DNA of 64,000 nucleotides. Origin: Mangifera indica (Eukaryota > Streptophyta > Magnoliopsida > Sapindales > Anacardiaceae). Positions within the stretch are counted from its first letter, which is position 1. Every line of letters starts with the position of its first letter. This document shows positions 35,450-47,700 of this stretch, in pieces. The stretch is taken from positions 9,979,894 through 10,043,893 of the forward strand of contig NC_058145.1 of the NCBI RefSeq assembly GCF_011075055.1, in the 5' to 3' direction. The position numbers and the translations under genes are program-made. The notes under the pieces were generated by a model. It had not been told where the DNA came from. It saw only the letters and a list, made by a program, of their open reading frames with translations, and ran no database searches.

Positions 35450-36870
35450 TAATTTCCAGTTTGGACGCAATCTATTATGGTTTTACTTTTGGACTTTGTA
35501 ACCTAAAATAGGTCTTGACATTTTAAGGAGCTTACAAACTATTTAACTAACTAAATCCTTTAACCTCTAATCGATATGAGATACACAAACAGACTTAACA
35601 TTTCTTTTATGCTTTGCTGATGTGGGATTTGTCTAAAGTATCACATACATCTTCCCTTACAAGACTTAATGTCTTCATTGAGATTTGTCCCACTATAGTT
35701 CAAAAGGATATAAGTAGTCTTATAAGGGGGGTGTTGTGATACCTTTAAGCAAATTTTATATTGACAAAACAAAAGAAAGATTTTGGGTATGTTTGTATTT
35801 TGTTTGCATATCCCATATTGGTTAGGAGAGAAAAAATTTGACTAGTTAAATAACCTATGAGCTTTTTAAACTATCAAGGTGTATTTTAGATTACAAAACC
35901 CAGAAACATAACTATGATGGATTATGTGCCTAAAGTGGATAATATCTTAATAATGCGTCAGACTGTTGGATCAGAGATGTTACAAACGGTATCAGAATGG
36001 CTCTGCATGTCATTTTGAATGATGGTATGGTAAACTTTAGCGAGACGCTAAGTCTTGTAAAGGGGGATGTATGTCATACCTTTAGGCAAATCTCACATTG
36101 GTAAAACACGAAGAGATGTTAAGTCTATCTATACTTTGTTTGTGTATCCTACATTAGTTTGGGGTGAAATGATTTGACTGGTTAAATAGTGTGTATGATC
36201 TTTGAATTGCTAAAAAGTGTTTTGAGTTACAAAATCTAAAAGTAAAATCATGATGATTGGGTGTCCAACGTGGACAATATCTTGATAGCAAATTAGACTA
36301 TTGGAACAAAGATGTTGCAAATAGTATTAAAGTGATTTTGTGTGTCCTTTTGAATAATAGTGGGGCAAATCTCAATAAAGACACTAAGTCCCATAAAAAA
36401 AGGTATATATGATACCTTTAGACAAATTCTATATCAACAAAACACAAGAAAGTGTTTTGTTGATAGCAAATCAGACAAATCTTGATAGCAAATCAGAATA
36501 TTGGACCAACGATGTTGCAAATAGTATCAAAGTGATTTTGTGTGTCCTTTTGAATAATAGTGGGGCAGACCTCAACGAAGACACTAAGTCCCATAAAAAA
36601 AGGTATATATGATACCTTTAGACAAATTCTATATCAACAAAACAGAAGAAAGATGTTGGGTTTGTCTATACTTTGTTTGTGTATCATACATTGGTTAACA
36701 TGAGAGGATTTAACTGGTTAAATAACCTTTAAGCTCTTTAAATTTTCAAGATATATTTTTGGTTATAAAGCCTAGAAGCAAAACTATGATGGACTATGTG
36801 TCTAAAATGAATAATATCTTGATAATGGGACAGACTATTGGACCAAGGATGTTGCATATGTCTTTTAGGA
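35450..36870. repeat. Array of a ~337-bp unit: one inverted copy followed by direct copies
   Basis: Direct units start with (TG)ATACCTTTARRCAAATT near 35,738, 36,075, 36,411 and 36,611; spacings are 337, 336 and 200 bp (the third is internally deleted). Each contains 'ACTTTGTTTGTGTAT', 'TTGACTGGTTAAATA', 'GTGGACAATATCTTGATA', 'GACTATTGGA..GATGTTGCAAA', and 'GACACTAAGTC'. The segment 35,450-35,700 is the same unit in the opposite orientation. The stretches 36,311-36,450 and 36,511-36,650 are nearly identical, indicating a recent local duplication. Confidence 0.85.
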
Positions 36871-38907
36871 TTAGTTCCAAAAATCTCTACATGTTAACTA
36901 TGTGAAAACATGTAACATAAAATTGCTCTCATGAAATGAAAATAGCTAGAATGTGTTTTCATGTAAAAAAACATGCATGCATTTGACCCTCTAAATTAAC
37001 TTAGACTCGTAACTAGCTTTCAACCTTAACTTGATTATCTTTCATGCATTATTACATTGGTAGACTTTCTAAGTATGGTTTGACACTACTATGTGTCTTA
37101 TTCGTCCATATTATCCCTTACAATAATTCTACAAACACTTGGGTTTAAACCTTGGAACCTTATTCATGTTATATTCAGATGTATGGTTATACATCATTTT
37201 TCAACAGGTGCATATCTTTTCCTCTATGAACGAGTTCCTTACTCATGGTTGAAAATGATTGTGACTTTATGCATAGTCGTGCATATTCTATGCATGAGCG
37301 TACATGACAGGCATACATGTTTATAACTTGAATGACTTATTTTCGTCACGATCATACATAGATCCTAAGGTATAATAATCTTTTCACCTTGTGAATGGTT
37401 GTACACCCTTTTTGCATAATTTTCTACTACAACCTATCCTACGTGTCATAGACAGTTATACATGCCCTCCATATGAGCGTTTGTTGTCATAAAAAATCTT
37501 ATACTTTCAAGCATACAAGTGTGCATGACTTTATGCATGGTTATACGAAACGCATCCTTTGTGTAAAATATTGCATGTCACAACCATGTTTATCCTTGAA
37601 ATCCTTTACATCACCAAAAATCATCACTGAAATCAACAATAACTCTTTCTCAATCTTAGGGATAAGAATGTATTGAGTGTGTTATGGTAAAATTGGTTAA
37701 AATCACGATAATGTATCCTATATAAAAATTCTATATGAAACTGAATGCATGGGCGTGCATCACTTCATACACAATCATACGTCACTTCAAATTTTCACAC
37801 ATGACACATTATCCACTTTACTAACGTAGCATCAGATGAATGAACATGCGTCTTTCATGCATAACTGTTTATTAACTTAAAATTTCACATTTAGTACTTA
37901 ATTCAACTCATGACCTTTGCCACATACATAATTAACCTTAAATACATATGAAAAGGCAAAAATGCCCTTTCCATGTACATATAATTGTTACAATTTCACT
38001 CCATCTTTATCCCATATCTTTATGGGATAATAACTACTTCCTACCAAATTGAGATCATGCAATTATCCAATTTCCATAGAAGCAGAATTGGATTAAATAT
38101 CTAGATTCATTGTTTTAGGGCTTAATATGTCTATTATTCAATTACATGTAAACATATCTCTTATCCTATAAAATAAAGGTTGTATAAAGGCAAATGGACA
38201 ACAATTTTGATATACATATTATTACTTTGCTAATTTTATATTAGGTACTTAATAAGCTACTGAGTAGTGAGTCGAATCACTTTAAAAATGTTCTTGATTT
38301 CATTATTTTCTTGCATTGAATTTGCACATCACAATTAGGTGTACTTCTAGTTAATATAATTTTTCACATCAACAATTTGATGCTAGAAGAATGACATCTA
38401 AAAAACACTTTAATTTTCTAGTAAATAACATTTTTTTTCCCATTAATCTCAAGCCAAACTTTTAACAATAGGTCATAAAAGAAGAATAAGGAAAGCCTTG
38501 AGTGATTAAGTGACTGAAGAAACCAATCATGATTAGAATGTCTCTCCTTTAAGATAGTTTGATCCCATTGTTGAAAATAAATTACCCTAGCAATTTAAGA
38601 ACAACTGATAATATTAGACACCTAAACACAATTACAAGATGCTATTGAAGACTTAACCAGTGTCATCACAACTTTGATCCAACAAATAAAAATCTCCAAT
38701 GTTAGTAATATTAGCAACTTTGGTCCCTATTCAATCATTTGTCAATATGAAGTCACAAGCCTCTCATACAATTGCTTCTTGTCTCTACCAATAGAGACAT
38801 CAATATGATGACTATAAATAGGAGATCCAAAATCCTCTTTGGGGTACATATGATAACTTATGAAAGACACCTAAATATAATGTGTAAACCTTAAATAATT
38901 TAATAAT
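36871..38907. other. Repeat-derived DNA with ATGCAT/GTATAC-rich blocks
   Basis: 37.1-37.9 kb has many degenerate CATGCAT, ATACATG and TGTGCATG words similar to 13.2-14.2 and 33.8-34.9 kb. Around 38,220-38,395 an LTR-end-like text (TCTTGCATTGAATTTGCACA .. TTTCACATCAACAATTTGATGCTAGAAG) resembles the junction of an LTR with a gypsy-type primer-binding region; similar text recurs at 41,880-41,950. No coding motif was found. Confidence 0.35.
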
Positions 38908-39284
38908 GACAACAACCCACAATGTGCAGCCCTTAACTCTTGTTATAGCAAAGTCAATGAATAACATGCAGTCCTTAACTCATACCTTAATAGTGTCATT
39001 CAACAATATTGAGAGCATAATTCACATCTTGATAATGTCAACCATTGATGTGTACAGATAACTTATGTATAAGAAATGTTAACTCTTGATATGCATAATA
39101 TAACTCATGTCAAGGTGATGCCAACCAATAACATGAAAACTATGACTTACATCATACCAATACAAAAAAATAGCATGCAAAGCATGACTCACATCATCAA
39201 GGTGTCAACCCACAACATGAAAATATTAGTTCATGCCTTGAAAACATTGACCTTCGATGTGTGAAGATAACTCACATTTCAAAG
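38908..39284. repeat. 42-bp minisatellite, nine units
   Basis: Nine units of 39-45 bp follow the pattern GTCAACCCACAACATGAAAA, a short linker, and CTCACATCATNAAGGT. The mean period is 42 bp, a multiple of three, so a plus-strand frame (39,076-39,264) shows a 14-residue protein-level repeat (NNMKTMTYII.., NSMQSMTHII.., HNMKILVHAL). This is probably a by-product. Confidence 0.75.
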
Positions 39285-42200
39285 ATACCATATACTCGTT
39301 GCATTATGAGATAGCTGAAGGAGTATCTTGGACAAGTTAGATAATAACACAAGACAAATGTTGATGGGCTTGTGCTTGATACCACATGATGCAAGAGAAG
39401 AGTGAATAACCTTATGATCTTGTTCATAAGGGTGAAAGGTATATATATATATATCATTCAAAAAGACAAAAAGGTTAACAAGAATTTTATGCAATTTAGA
39501 AAAAAACTCAAATATGAATTGTTATTGATAATGACTTGAATTGATGAATTGATTGTTGAATGAATTTATAAAGACTTAAACCTTTTATATTGACTATTAA
39601 CTATCCTAATTAAAATATAAATCTAAGACTTAATTCTAATATAAAACCTATATTTAAAAGGATAATGATAACCTACATAATGGATAAAGATACTTTTTAT
39701 ATTAGGTAAGGTTTATCCTCGAAAAAACTAATTCAACTTGAAATAGAATATTTTAATTAAATAAGACTTAAACTTTATCTTTAATAAAACTAATCTAACT
39801 ATGATTATAAGACATTAAATTTAATTAAAGTTAACTTGCCTAGAAACTAATAATTCACTACTCAGAATTTTCTAGGGCACGAGTACGAGAAGAGGTATTA
39901 TTTTTTCATGGAACAAAAATATTGCCCTTTATATGGGTGATTCCCTTTAGTTCTTACTTTGTCTGCTAGGACATGAAGTAAAAGCTTGGTTCCATTGTGT
40001 GTTCCTTTAACACATAGGCATAGGCGAGCTCTTCCATAGTGAATTCACCTAGTTGTAGTTTTAAATAAGTAACAAACATGATGCTAACGCAACAACACAA
40101 ATTCAACGACAACAAGAATGAAATGAGTTCAAAATAGTCAACCATTTCCTTCATGAACAAGTGTAGAGGAAGTGAAACCTCACATTATAGTATTACTTCT
40201 GAAATTGTAGCCTATCTTTCAAGAGGTGCATGTTGTGGTCAGTCCCTTAGTTCTTGTAGTTGGACTGGGATGTCATTGCAATTAATTATCACTATTGTAG
40301 ATGTAATTTGAGGACTATTCCTTGATATCCTTAATCTCCATGATGTTCATATTGCTTAAGCTAGACAATAAGGTGTCTACGACTCATAGAGGTTCATTTG
40401 CATGTTCTCTGTTATGTTTAACCTCGTTGAACCCTAGTTTCAAGTTTAACTAAAGAATCTACTGCAATCAATTGTGCATCTATTATTCTTTTCACCAAGA
40501 GGACCTCACTATTGTTAGAACGTGTCTTTGAACACATCATCTTCAAGTAAATGGAATAGTTTTGGACTCTAACATTGGTAAAGCTTTTGGATGGAATTTG
40601 GAGACAAGGAAAACTATAACTATAATTATCTAATCGATCGTTGACCAATTAACCTACAAGTCTCGAAAGAAACCTTAACAATAATCTTATACCATAAAAC
40701 ACTATTCATAAGCCCTAAAATTTACTCAAAAGACCATTTCGAAGATGACCTATCTTTTGGACAATTCACGAAGAGGACATTTTGATATTGTGTTCATTTA
40801 GAAATGGAGATGGTTCCAAGAATTTTTTTTTGGAAAAAGATAAAAAAGTAAGTGAAAAGTTCAAAAGGGTGTAAGTTTCATTATGGGAATTGAAGACTTT
40901 GTGAATGCTTTAGGGTTTGTAAAAAGTTTTAAAAATTGAAAATTTTAAAGTAAAGAAGAAGTTGAAACATGAGTTTGAAGCGTTTTTATAAATAGTTTGG
41001 GATTGAATGAAAAGTGATCTTAATTGTTTAAGTCAAGTTGGTGACACATGTTCTCAATCTAGTGAGTTACACGAACCATGCCCAATAAGAAATCATAGCA
41101 ATTTGAAACTACCATTATAAGCATATAGCACACACATGTAATGCATTAAATGTAAAATGGAGAAGTCATAGTTACGATGTGCTTTAAAGTAGAATCTCAA
41201 CTGTCCATATTTCGTTCATCCATGTTAAAAAGTGAAGTGCTCTTAAAGCCTTAGTCGTACTCAAAAAACTAGGGAACAGTTGTCGTGCGGTTCAATTATA
41301 CTTTTGTCAAATTCACGAAAGTGATACTAAAGAGGTGATTTGCTACACAAATTGTATGCAATAATTAATTATATAATTTACATGCAAGTCAACTAAAATG
41401 TTGATAGAAACTTTTCTATCCAAAATAGTAGGTAGAGTGGGACTTGACAATTTCAATAATTCCTATAATACCCCCAACATGTTAAATTCATCTTTTACAA
41501 TCTCATAATTTCACCTCAGTCTATCTTGTACTTTCATGATGACATAATATATTATATTATATAATTACATATAACCCCACATTTTGTCTTGTAAATAGAG
41601 AATTATACATAGACAAAGGAAAGACAATTTAGACATAAAAATTATTACTCTTCCAATTTTACATAAGATTAGTACTATAAAAGTAGACATAAATTTCTAA
41701 ACAATGAATCAAATCATTTAAAAAAGAGTAATATTATGCATATCTATTTTGAATATATAAATAGATATATTTATATATATTATTATATAACTGAATTTTT
41801 TTAATTTAAAACTATTAAATTATATGATAATATATACTAAATATATACCTATTTATATATTTAAAACAAATACATATAATTTTATTATTAAAAAAGTTAT
41901 TGTTTTCGTTATTTTCTTGCATCGGTTTATACATAATGTTATCGTGTACTTTTTGCCTATTCAAATGTGACAACATCAATATGAGTAATTATTAATTTGC
42001 ACTAGAATAATTATATTGAGCTTATTTTTTATTCATCAATATAAAAAGACATAATTATAAATATATTTTTAGATTGTTTAAAAGGATGATTATGAATTAT
42101 TTTTTTATATCCAATCACTTCTCAAGAAATTACCCCACAGGCAGGAGGTTGTCAAATTGTTGAATAAATTATTAAAAAATTTCAATCTAATTACCCAAGT

Positions 42201-42763
42201 CGATCTTGATATTATATTTTCTTTACCATTAAAGCAAGGATGTTTTATGTGATTAGATTTGTTAGTAGAGTCCATATAAAAGTTGCATTAAATCAATAAG
42301 TAACTAGTTATGTGAACAATATGTTATAAGTAGATATATCACTTCCACTTAGGTTTATTTGAAGAACTTGTAAAATTATTTTTATCTAAATATAATAAAA
42401 ATAGTGACTTTTGATAATTTCAACATATTTCATAATTCTTTTAATGTGTCATTTATATCTCTTCTTATTACAAAACCATATTTCATCTCTATTTCTTATT
42501 ATTGTAAGATGACCCAATTATTTTATGATGTCTACATATATTATATTATAATTTAGATATTTCATTCTATGTAGTTACAACAACTATATGTATAATTTAA
42601 TTCAAATTATAAAATTAGATGAAACTATTTAAAAATTACAGTTTGATTTATAAAATAATTTAGTTTAGATTGATAAAGTTTATAAAAATGATTTGCAGTT
42701 TAGGTTACTATTTGGGCAGTTTCTAAATCAAACACATCTATAAACTATTTTTTAATATATCAA
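39285..42763. other. Repeat-derived intergenic DNA, no gene recognised
   Basis: Several 60-76-codon frames on either strand have no recognisable domain. The segment 41,280-41,480 repeats 31,690-31,860, and 41,580-41,950 weakly resembles 38,160-38,340; with these as candidate LTR material the 38.2-41.9 kb interval could be a non-autonomous LTR element. This is tentative. 41.9-42.76 kb is AT-rich and featureless. Confidence 0.35.
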
Positions 42764-43190
42764 GGCCAAATGACTATTTCCTACCCAAAGTTTAATAAAA
42801 CGATCAATTCTCATTATTTAAGTTTAGAAAAAATCATTTTTTTTACTCATATGTTAAATTTATTTAAAATTTTTGTTTAATTTTTTATAAAATTGTTGAA
42901 AGCTAAATAACACTTTGACTCTAAAATTTTATAAAATAATATTTTTATCTTTAATTTATATTAATTTTAATTTAAAATTAAAAAAATAGAAATACAAGTA
43001 CAGATAGAGGTTTCTATGATGTATAACCGCATGTTTAGGGTGAACTATGATTTTTAAAAATTTTAAAGGTATTAATGATTTTTTCAATTTTTCGAAATTT
43101 GAAAAAAGTTTGAGTGTTTTGAAAATTAAAAAATTGAATATATCTCTCAATAGTTTTAAAAATAATAAATTAAAGATTTAACCACTTGTT
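42764..43190. mobile_element. Partial miniature element with GGCCAAATGACTATTTCC end
   Basis: Left end GGCCAAATGACTATTTCC is followed by ACCCAAAGTTTAATAAAACG, inverse to the right end of the element at 30.8 kb. Its inner part also matches that element. The right terminus is not sharp. No coding content. Confidence 0.45.
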
Positions 43191-44747
43191 TTTTATATTT
43201 ATCTTATCATTTTTTTATTAATTATATATATATTTTATGTTTATTTTATATATTAAATAATTATAATTCAGTTATTATTTATTAAATATAAAACATTTAC
43301 AAGTGAAAAACTTTTTAATAAATTCAAATTAAATTAAACTATACATTTTTAGCTTAAATGGTTTAATTTAAAAATTAAATTACGAGTAAAAGTAAAAATG
43401 GGTTTACGTGATAGTTTGTGAAAGGAGGCTCGTCAGCTTAATGAATCCTCCATTTTTGTTTTTGTTTGTCAACTTTCATTTGTCTCCGTTTCACTTCGGC
43501 CTTTGCCTTGTTGCCTATTTTGTCATTCTCTGCATCTTTGTCACTCAAATCTTCTCTTTCTCTTTGTCTTTTATTTGATTTGCAGTCCTTTATATACCTC
43601 CATGGCCTTTCCTCAGTCATATTCATCACCACCGTTGTTTTCTTACTTTCTCCTCCCAAGATTCTCCTTTCATATGCTTATGTTCCATTCTTGTCCCCGT
43701 TTTTATCGCTACCACTCCAAAATACAACTAAACCCCTGTTATATTCAATGTTTTGTGAATTTATCTTGACCCTTTTCTTTAAATGTCAAAATTTGAGCAT
43801 TTTTTGTGAAGTTGGTTTATGAAAAGGTGCTAAAAAAGGTAAATTGTATGGATTTTTTAGATATGGTTAACATGTTTATCTGTATACTTGAGTTTAGATG
43901 AACTTTTATGAAGTTTTTGCCTTCTCTGGTTATTTAGTTTTGTCTTAAAACAGAATCAAACCTTTTGTGATAAATGTTTCTTACTGTATCTTGACAGTTG
44001 GGTAAAAGGAGCTTCAAAGACAAATTATATGCTGTTTTAAGCGTATTTAGTTATACATTTAGAGTTTAGATGAAGTTTTATAAACTGTTTATCATCTCTA
44101 GTTCATTTAGTTTTGAATTAAAACAGAATCAGTAAGATCAATGTTTTTTGAATACCTATTGACTCATCTGTCGGAAAATGTTCAAGTTGTGAGCTTTTTG
44201 TGAAGTTGGGTTAAAAGATGAGATTAGTTGTGTGTGTGTTTTTCAGTACATGTTAACTTTTTTACCTGAAGTGAAGACTAACTTCTTTAGTATTTGTCTA
44301 CCGTGGTTGATTTAGTTCTCAACCAAAGCAGAGTCAAGTCAATGTTATGATCTATGTTTTGTGAATATATCTTGACCCTTGTGTTGAAGAACTGTTAAAA
44401 ATTTGTGCTTTCTGAGAAGATGGGTTGTGAAAAGGGCCTTGAAGGGTGAGATACATGGTCTGTTTTTAGCATTTTTGAACATGTTTTATGTTTATGACTG
44501 GCTTTGTTATTATGAAAAGGTTGTTCATATTTTTCAACTGAGTACTGCATATTTCTGTTATTCAATTTAACAAGCTGTTGACTCAGATTCTTGATTATCA
44601 TGTCTTCGATCAAATGGCATTTTTCCTCCTTTTTTCTTTATGGGTTGGAGATTCTGGTGTTATGTTGGTATATTTATGGGAAATCAAAAGATAGCTATTG
44701 ATTTCAATTATAACATCTGTGCAGAGGAATATTCTACATTAGTCGCA
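43191..44747 (+). promoter_or_regulatory. Promoter, leader exon and leader intron region of the LIN-like gene
   Basis: A TATATACC box candidate lies at about 43,590 in a CT-rich stretch typical of plant leaders (43.44-43.8 kb). A strong acceptor, ATCTGTGCAG, ends at 44,724, 23 nt before the initiator ATG, which implies an untranslated first exon upstream; its donor could be near 43,838 (AAAAAAGGTAAATTG) but is not proven. Four loosely similar blocks (43.75-44.4 kb, each with 'TTTGTGAA..ATCTTGACC/ATTGACTC' and 'GTGAAGTTGGGTTA') suggest an old internal duplication in this leader intron. Confidence 0.5.
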
Positions 44748-47700
44748 ATGGCGTCTCTGGAGGAGCTTCTTGCAGAGGATGGATTCAGGGGAAGAAGATC
44801 AGTGGCAAGCGCAAGACCTTTAAGCATGCCTCGTTACCCTTTCCGAGACCCAAAGATAACAGATTCTCCTTCAAACAGAATCAAGACGGATAGGGCGAGG
44901 TCTGATGTATCTCAACATGCTTTAAGAGGAGGATTGCCAAGAAGTGACAGCATCACCGGTAGAAAGCCAAGGGATAGTCTTATTAGGAAAGAAAGAGTAG
45001 ATAGAAGGTCGGTGAAAGAACACAAGGAACGGCTTGATGAAGATTTTCAGGGAAGTGAGATAGTCGAGGAAGGCCTGGAAGAAAGTGAGAGAGTGATGGA
45101 TATATATTATACTGAAGTGAAAAGAAGATCAGAGAGGGGAAAAAAGTATTCTAAAGGAAATGTTGAAAAGGAGAGGCCTAAGGATAGTTCAGAAAAGGAT
45201 GTAGAGGTAGATAAGAGGCATGACAACAACTCTAAAAGACATTTGCTCAGAAATGATAGAAGTAGGAGAAGCTTGAAAGAGCCTGAGACTAATTATGATA
45301 GATCAAACAGGAGTTCGTGCAGTAGAAAGAAATTTGAAGATGAAACTGAAAAGCCTGAAAATGTTGTGCCATCAGCATCTGAACCTGCTCTTGATGAAGT
45401 TGCTGTGCAAGCCATGGTCTCAATCCTGAGTGGTTATATTAAAAGTTTTCTCAAAGATGAGGATTTTCGCAACACACTTCATCATAATTCCTTCTCTTCA
45501 CTTAATTTTATTGAACTTGGAGAAGAATACAGCAATGAGAGCAAGGTCATGGCCAACTTTTTGCAAGCAATTGAAACTGTAGAAAGAGCTGCTGAGGAGT
45601 CTGCAAGTTCAAAAGAGGTGAAAAGAGCTTCACTGCAGCTTACTGTGATTGCAGGCTTAAATTCAAGTGATATGAAGGATGGTTTCACTTATGGGATTCC
45701 CAATTCTAAGTTGTCGGCCTCTGCTCATCTCTATCTAAGTGTTATAGATAAGCTGCAAAGGAAAGACAGGATCTCGGCAAAGCATCTTTTGCAAGTATTC
45801 TGTGATTCGCCGTTCATCGCACGAACAACTTTGTTACCTGAACTTTGGGACCATGTATTTTCTCCCCATTTTGCACATTTAAAGTTGTGGTATAATCAAG
45901 AATCCGAGTCTTTAACAGATGTGCAGAGCAGGCCTAGGAAGCTGAAGCTTCTTGAGAAAGTTTACAATGAAACTCTGGATTCTGGAACTTACCAGTTTGC
46001 TGCTTACTATAAGGATTGGCTCACAGAGGGAGTTGAAGGTCCTTCAATACCGTCTATACAAATTCCGTCAATGCCTGTTTGGGGACTTCAGCAAGGAGGT
46101 TCATTTGGTCACTCTTCAGAGGTAGCTACCCCTGCCGAACCCTCCTCACCACAACCAATGGTGAGTAAGAAGCTGTATGATGCTGTATTTGGAAGATTAA
46201 GTAAACCAAAAGTTGAAGGGGCTGAAGATGATGGGGACACAGATACCTTTGATAATGGAATAAGAAGCTCTGATAGTTCCATTGTAGAAGTTAAACAAAC
46301 ATTAACCTACGCTTCTGAAATTGTTAAATGCACCAATCAAGATGTCGAAGAAGGTTCCGCCAAGAGTGTCCAAGATGTTTTATACTCTGTAAGCAATTTC
46401 ACATAATCTTTTATTTTAGTTTTTTTTCTTCTCGCTTTTGATGTGTTTTATTTATTTAGTTTGCTGCTTATAGCTAATATGAATGGATCATCATACACAA
46501 TAAATTTGTTGCATAAAGCTTGATAGTGGATTTACAAGACTTTTGACTCATAGATTGTGAAAGATTTTGATTTATTTTATCAAATATATCCTCATGAAGA
46601 CAGAAAGTGCCATGCTATGTGGATTAAGCGGTAATTATTGAACCCTAGGTAGTCAAACTTAGTGTGAGGTGACCATATACCAAATTCAAGTTGATTATGT
46701 TTTGTCTTTAACTCGAAGCCGAATAATCAAACAATTCTCTATCACGGTCCTTGAAGATAAGATCATTTATACAATACACAGAAAGAAATCCCAGACATTT
46801 GATATGTTTCTTTGAGTGAGATCTCAATTTTAGTGATTCTTTCATTACACACCCACACTGCAAAACCAGTTAGATTTAGAAATTATATACTTATAATTTA
46901 TTGGGAGATGATATGACAGTTTTTTCATTTGAATATTGGTGTCTGGTCTACTGATTAAATGGATGGATCTCTAGCCTTTCTTCTTGTTTTCTCCCCAAAC
47001 TATTGTAGACTCATGAATTTAAATATTAAGCAGGAAGAAGCACTGTTATTAACATATGAAGAAGGTTTAAGGCAGCAGGAAGTGAGGGTTTCACCGGAAA
47101 GAGTTGTGAGTGATAAAGTTAGCATCTATAACAGAAGTAAAAAAAGCAAAGAACCTCTTGAGATATGTGCATGTTCAAATACAGTGGCAAATGAGGTTGC
47201 CCTCAAGAGACTAGCAAGATCTGTTTTTGAACAGCAGCGACCTGAGAGTATGAGTGAGGTAACATTCAAGATTCTGTGGTAACTTTACTGCATTCCACTT
47301 TAGTTTTGCAAGGAATGTCAATAATGTTTCATTTAATTTACTTCTTTTTCCAGGCACAGCCAAGCAAATTGAGTCCCTTTCTTGAAGGTGAATGAAATGA
47401 AATTTATTTTTGTTTAAAAAATTTTCATTCCATTGTTCATATCTACATTTTCCTAGTGCAGAGTTGCATGAAAGTGTGGAATGTTTTGACAAAGGATCCT
47501 TATCCACAAGTATTCCTCAGGACTTCATTTGTCCCCTTTCTGGACACTTGTTTGAAGATCCAGTGACCCTGGAGACAGGTCAAAGCTTCGAGCGAGATGC
47601 CATCAAAAAATGGTTTGATCAGGGAAACAAAACATGTCCTGTAACAGGAAAAACATTGGAATCTACGACTGTCCCATTCACCAACTTCATTTTGAAGCGT

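Noticed and set aside
35985..36000. GGTATCAGAATGG-like text in the 337-bp array as a copia primer-binding site
   Set aside because: Only partial match to TGGTATCAGAGC, occurs inside each tandem unit and is not preceded by an LTR.
43466..43822. 118-codon Ser/Leu/Phe-rich frame before the LIN-like gene
   Set aside because: CT-rich leader/promoter DNA; no acceptor/donor pair joins it in frame to the LIN start and no family match.
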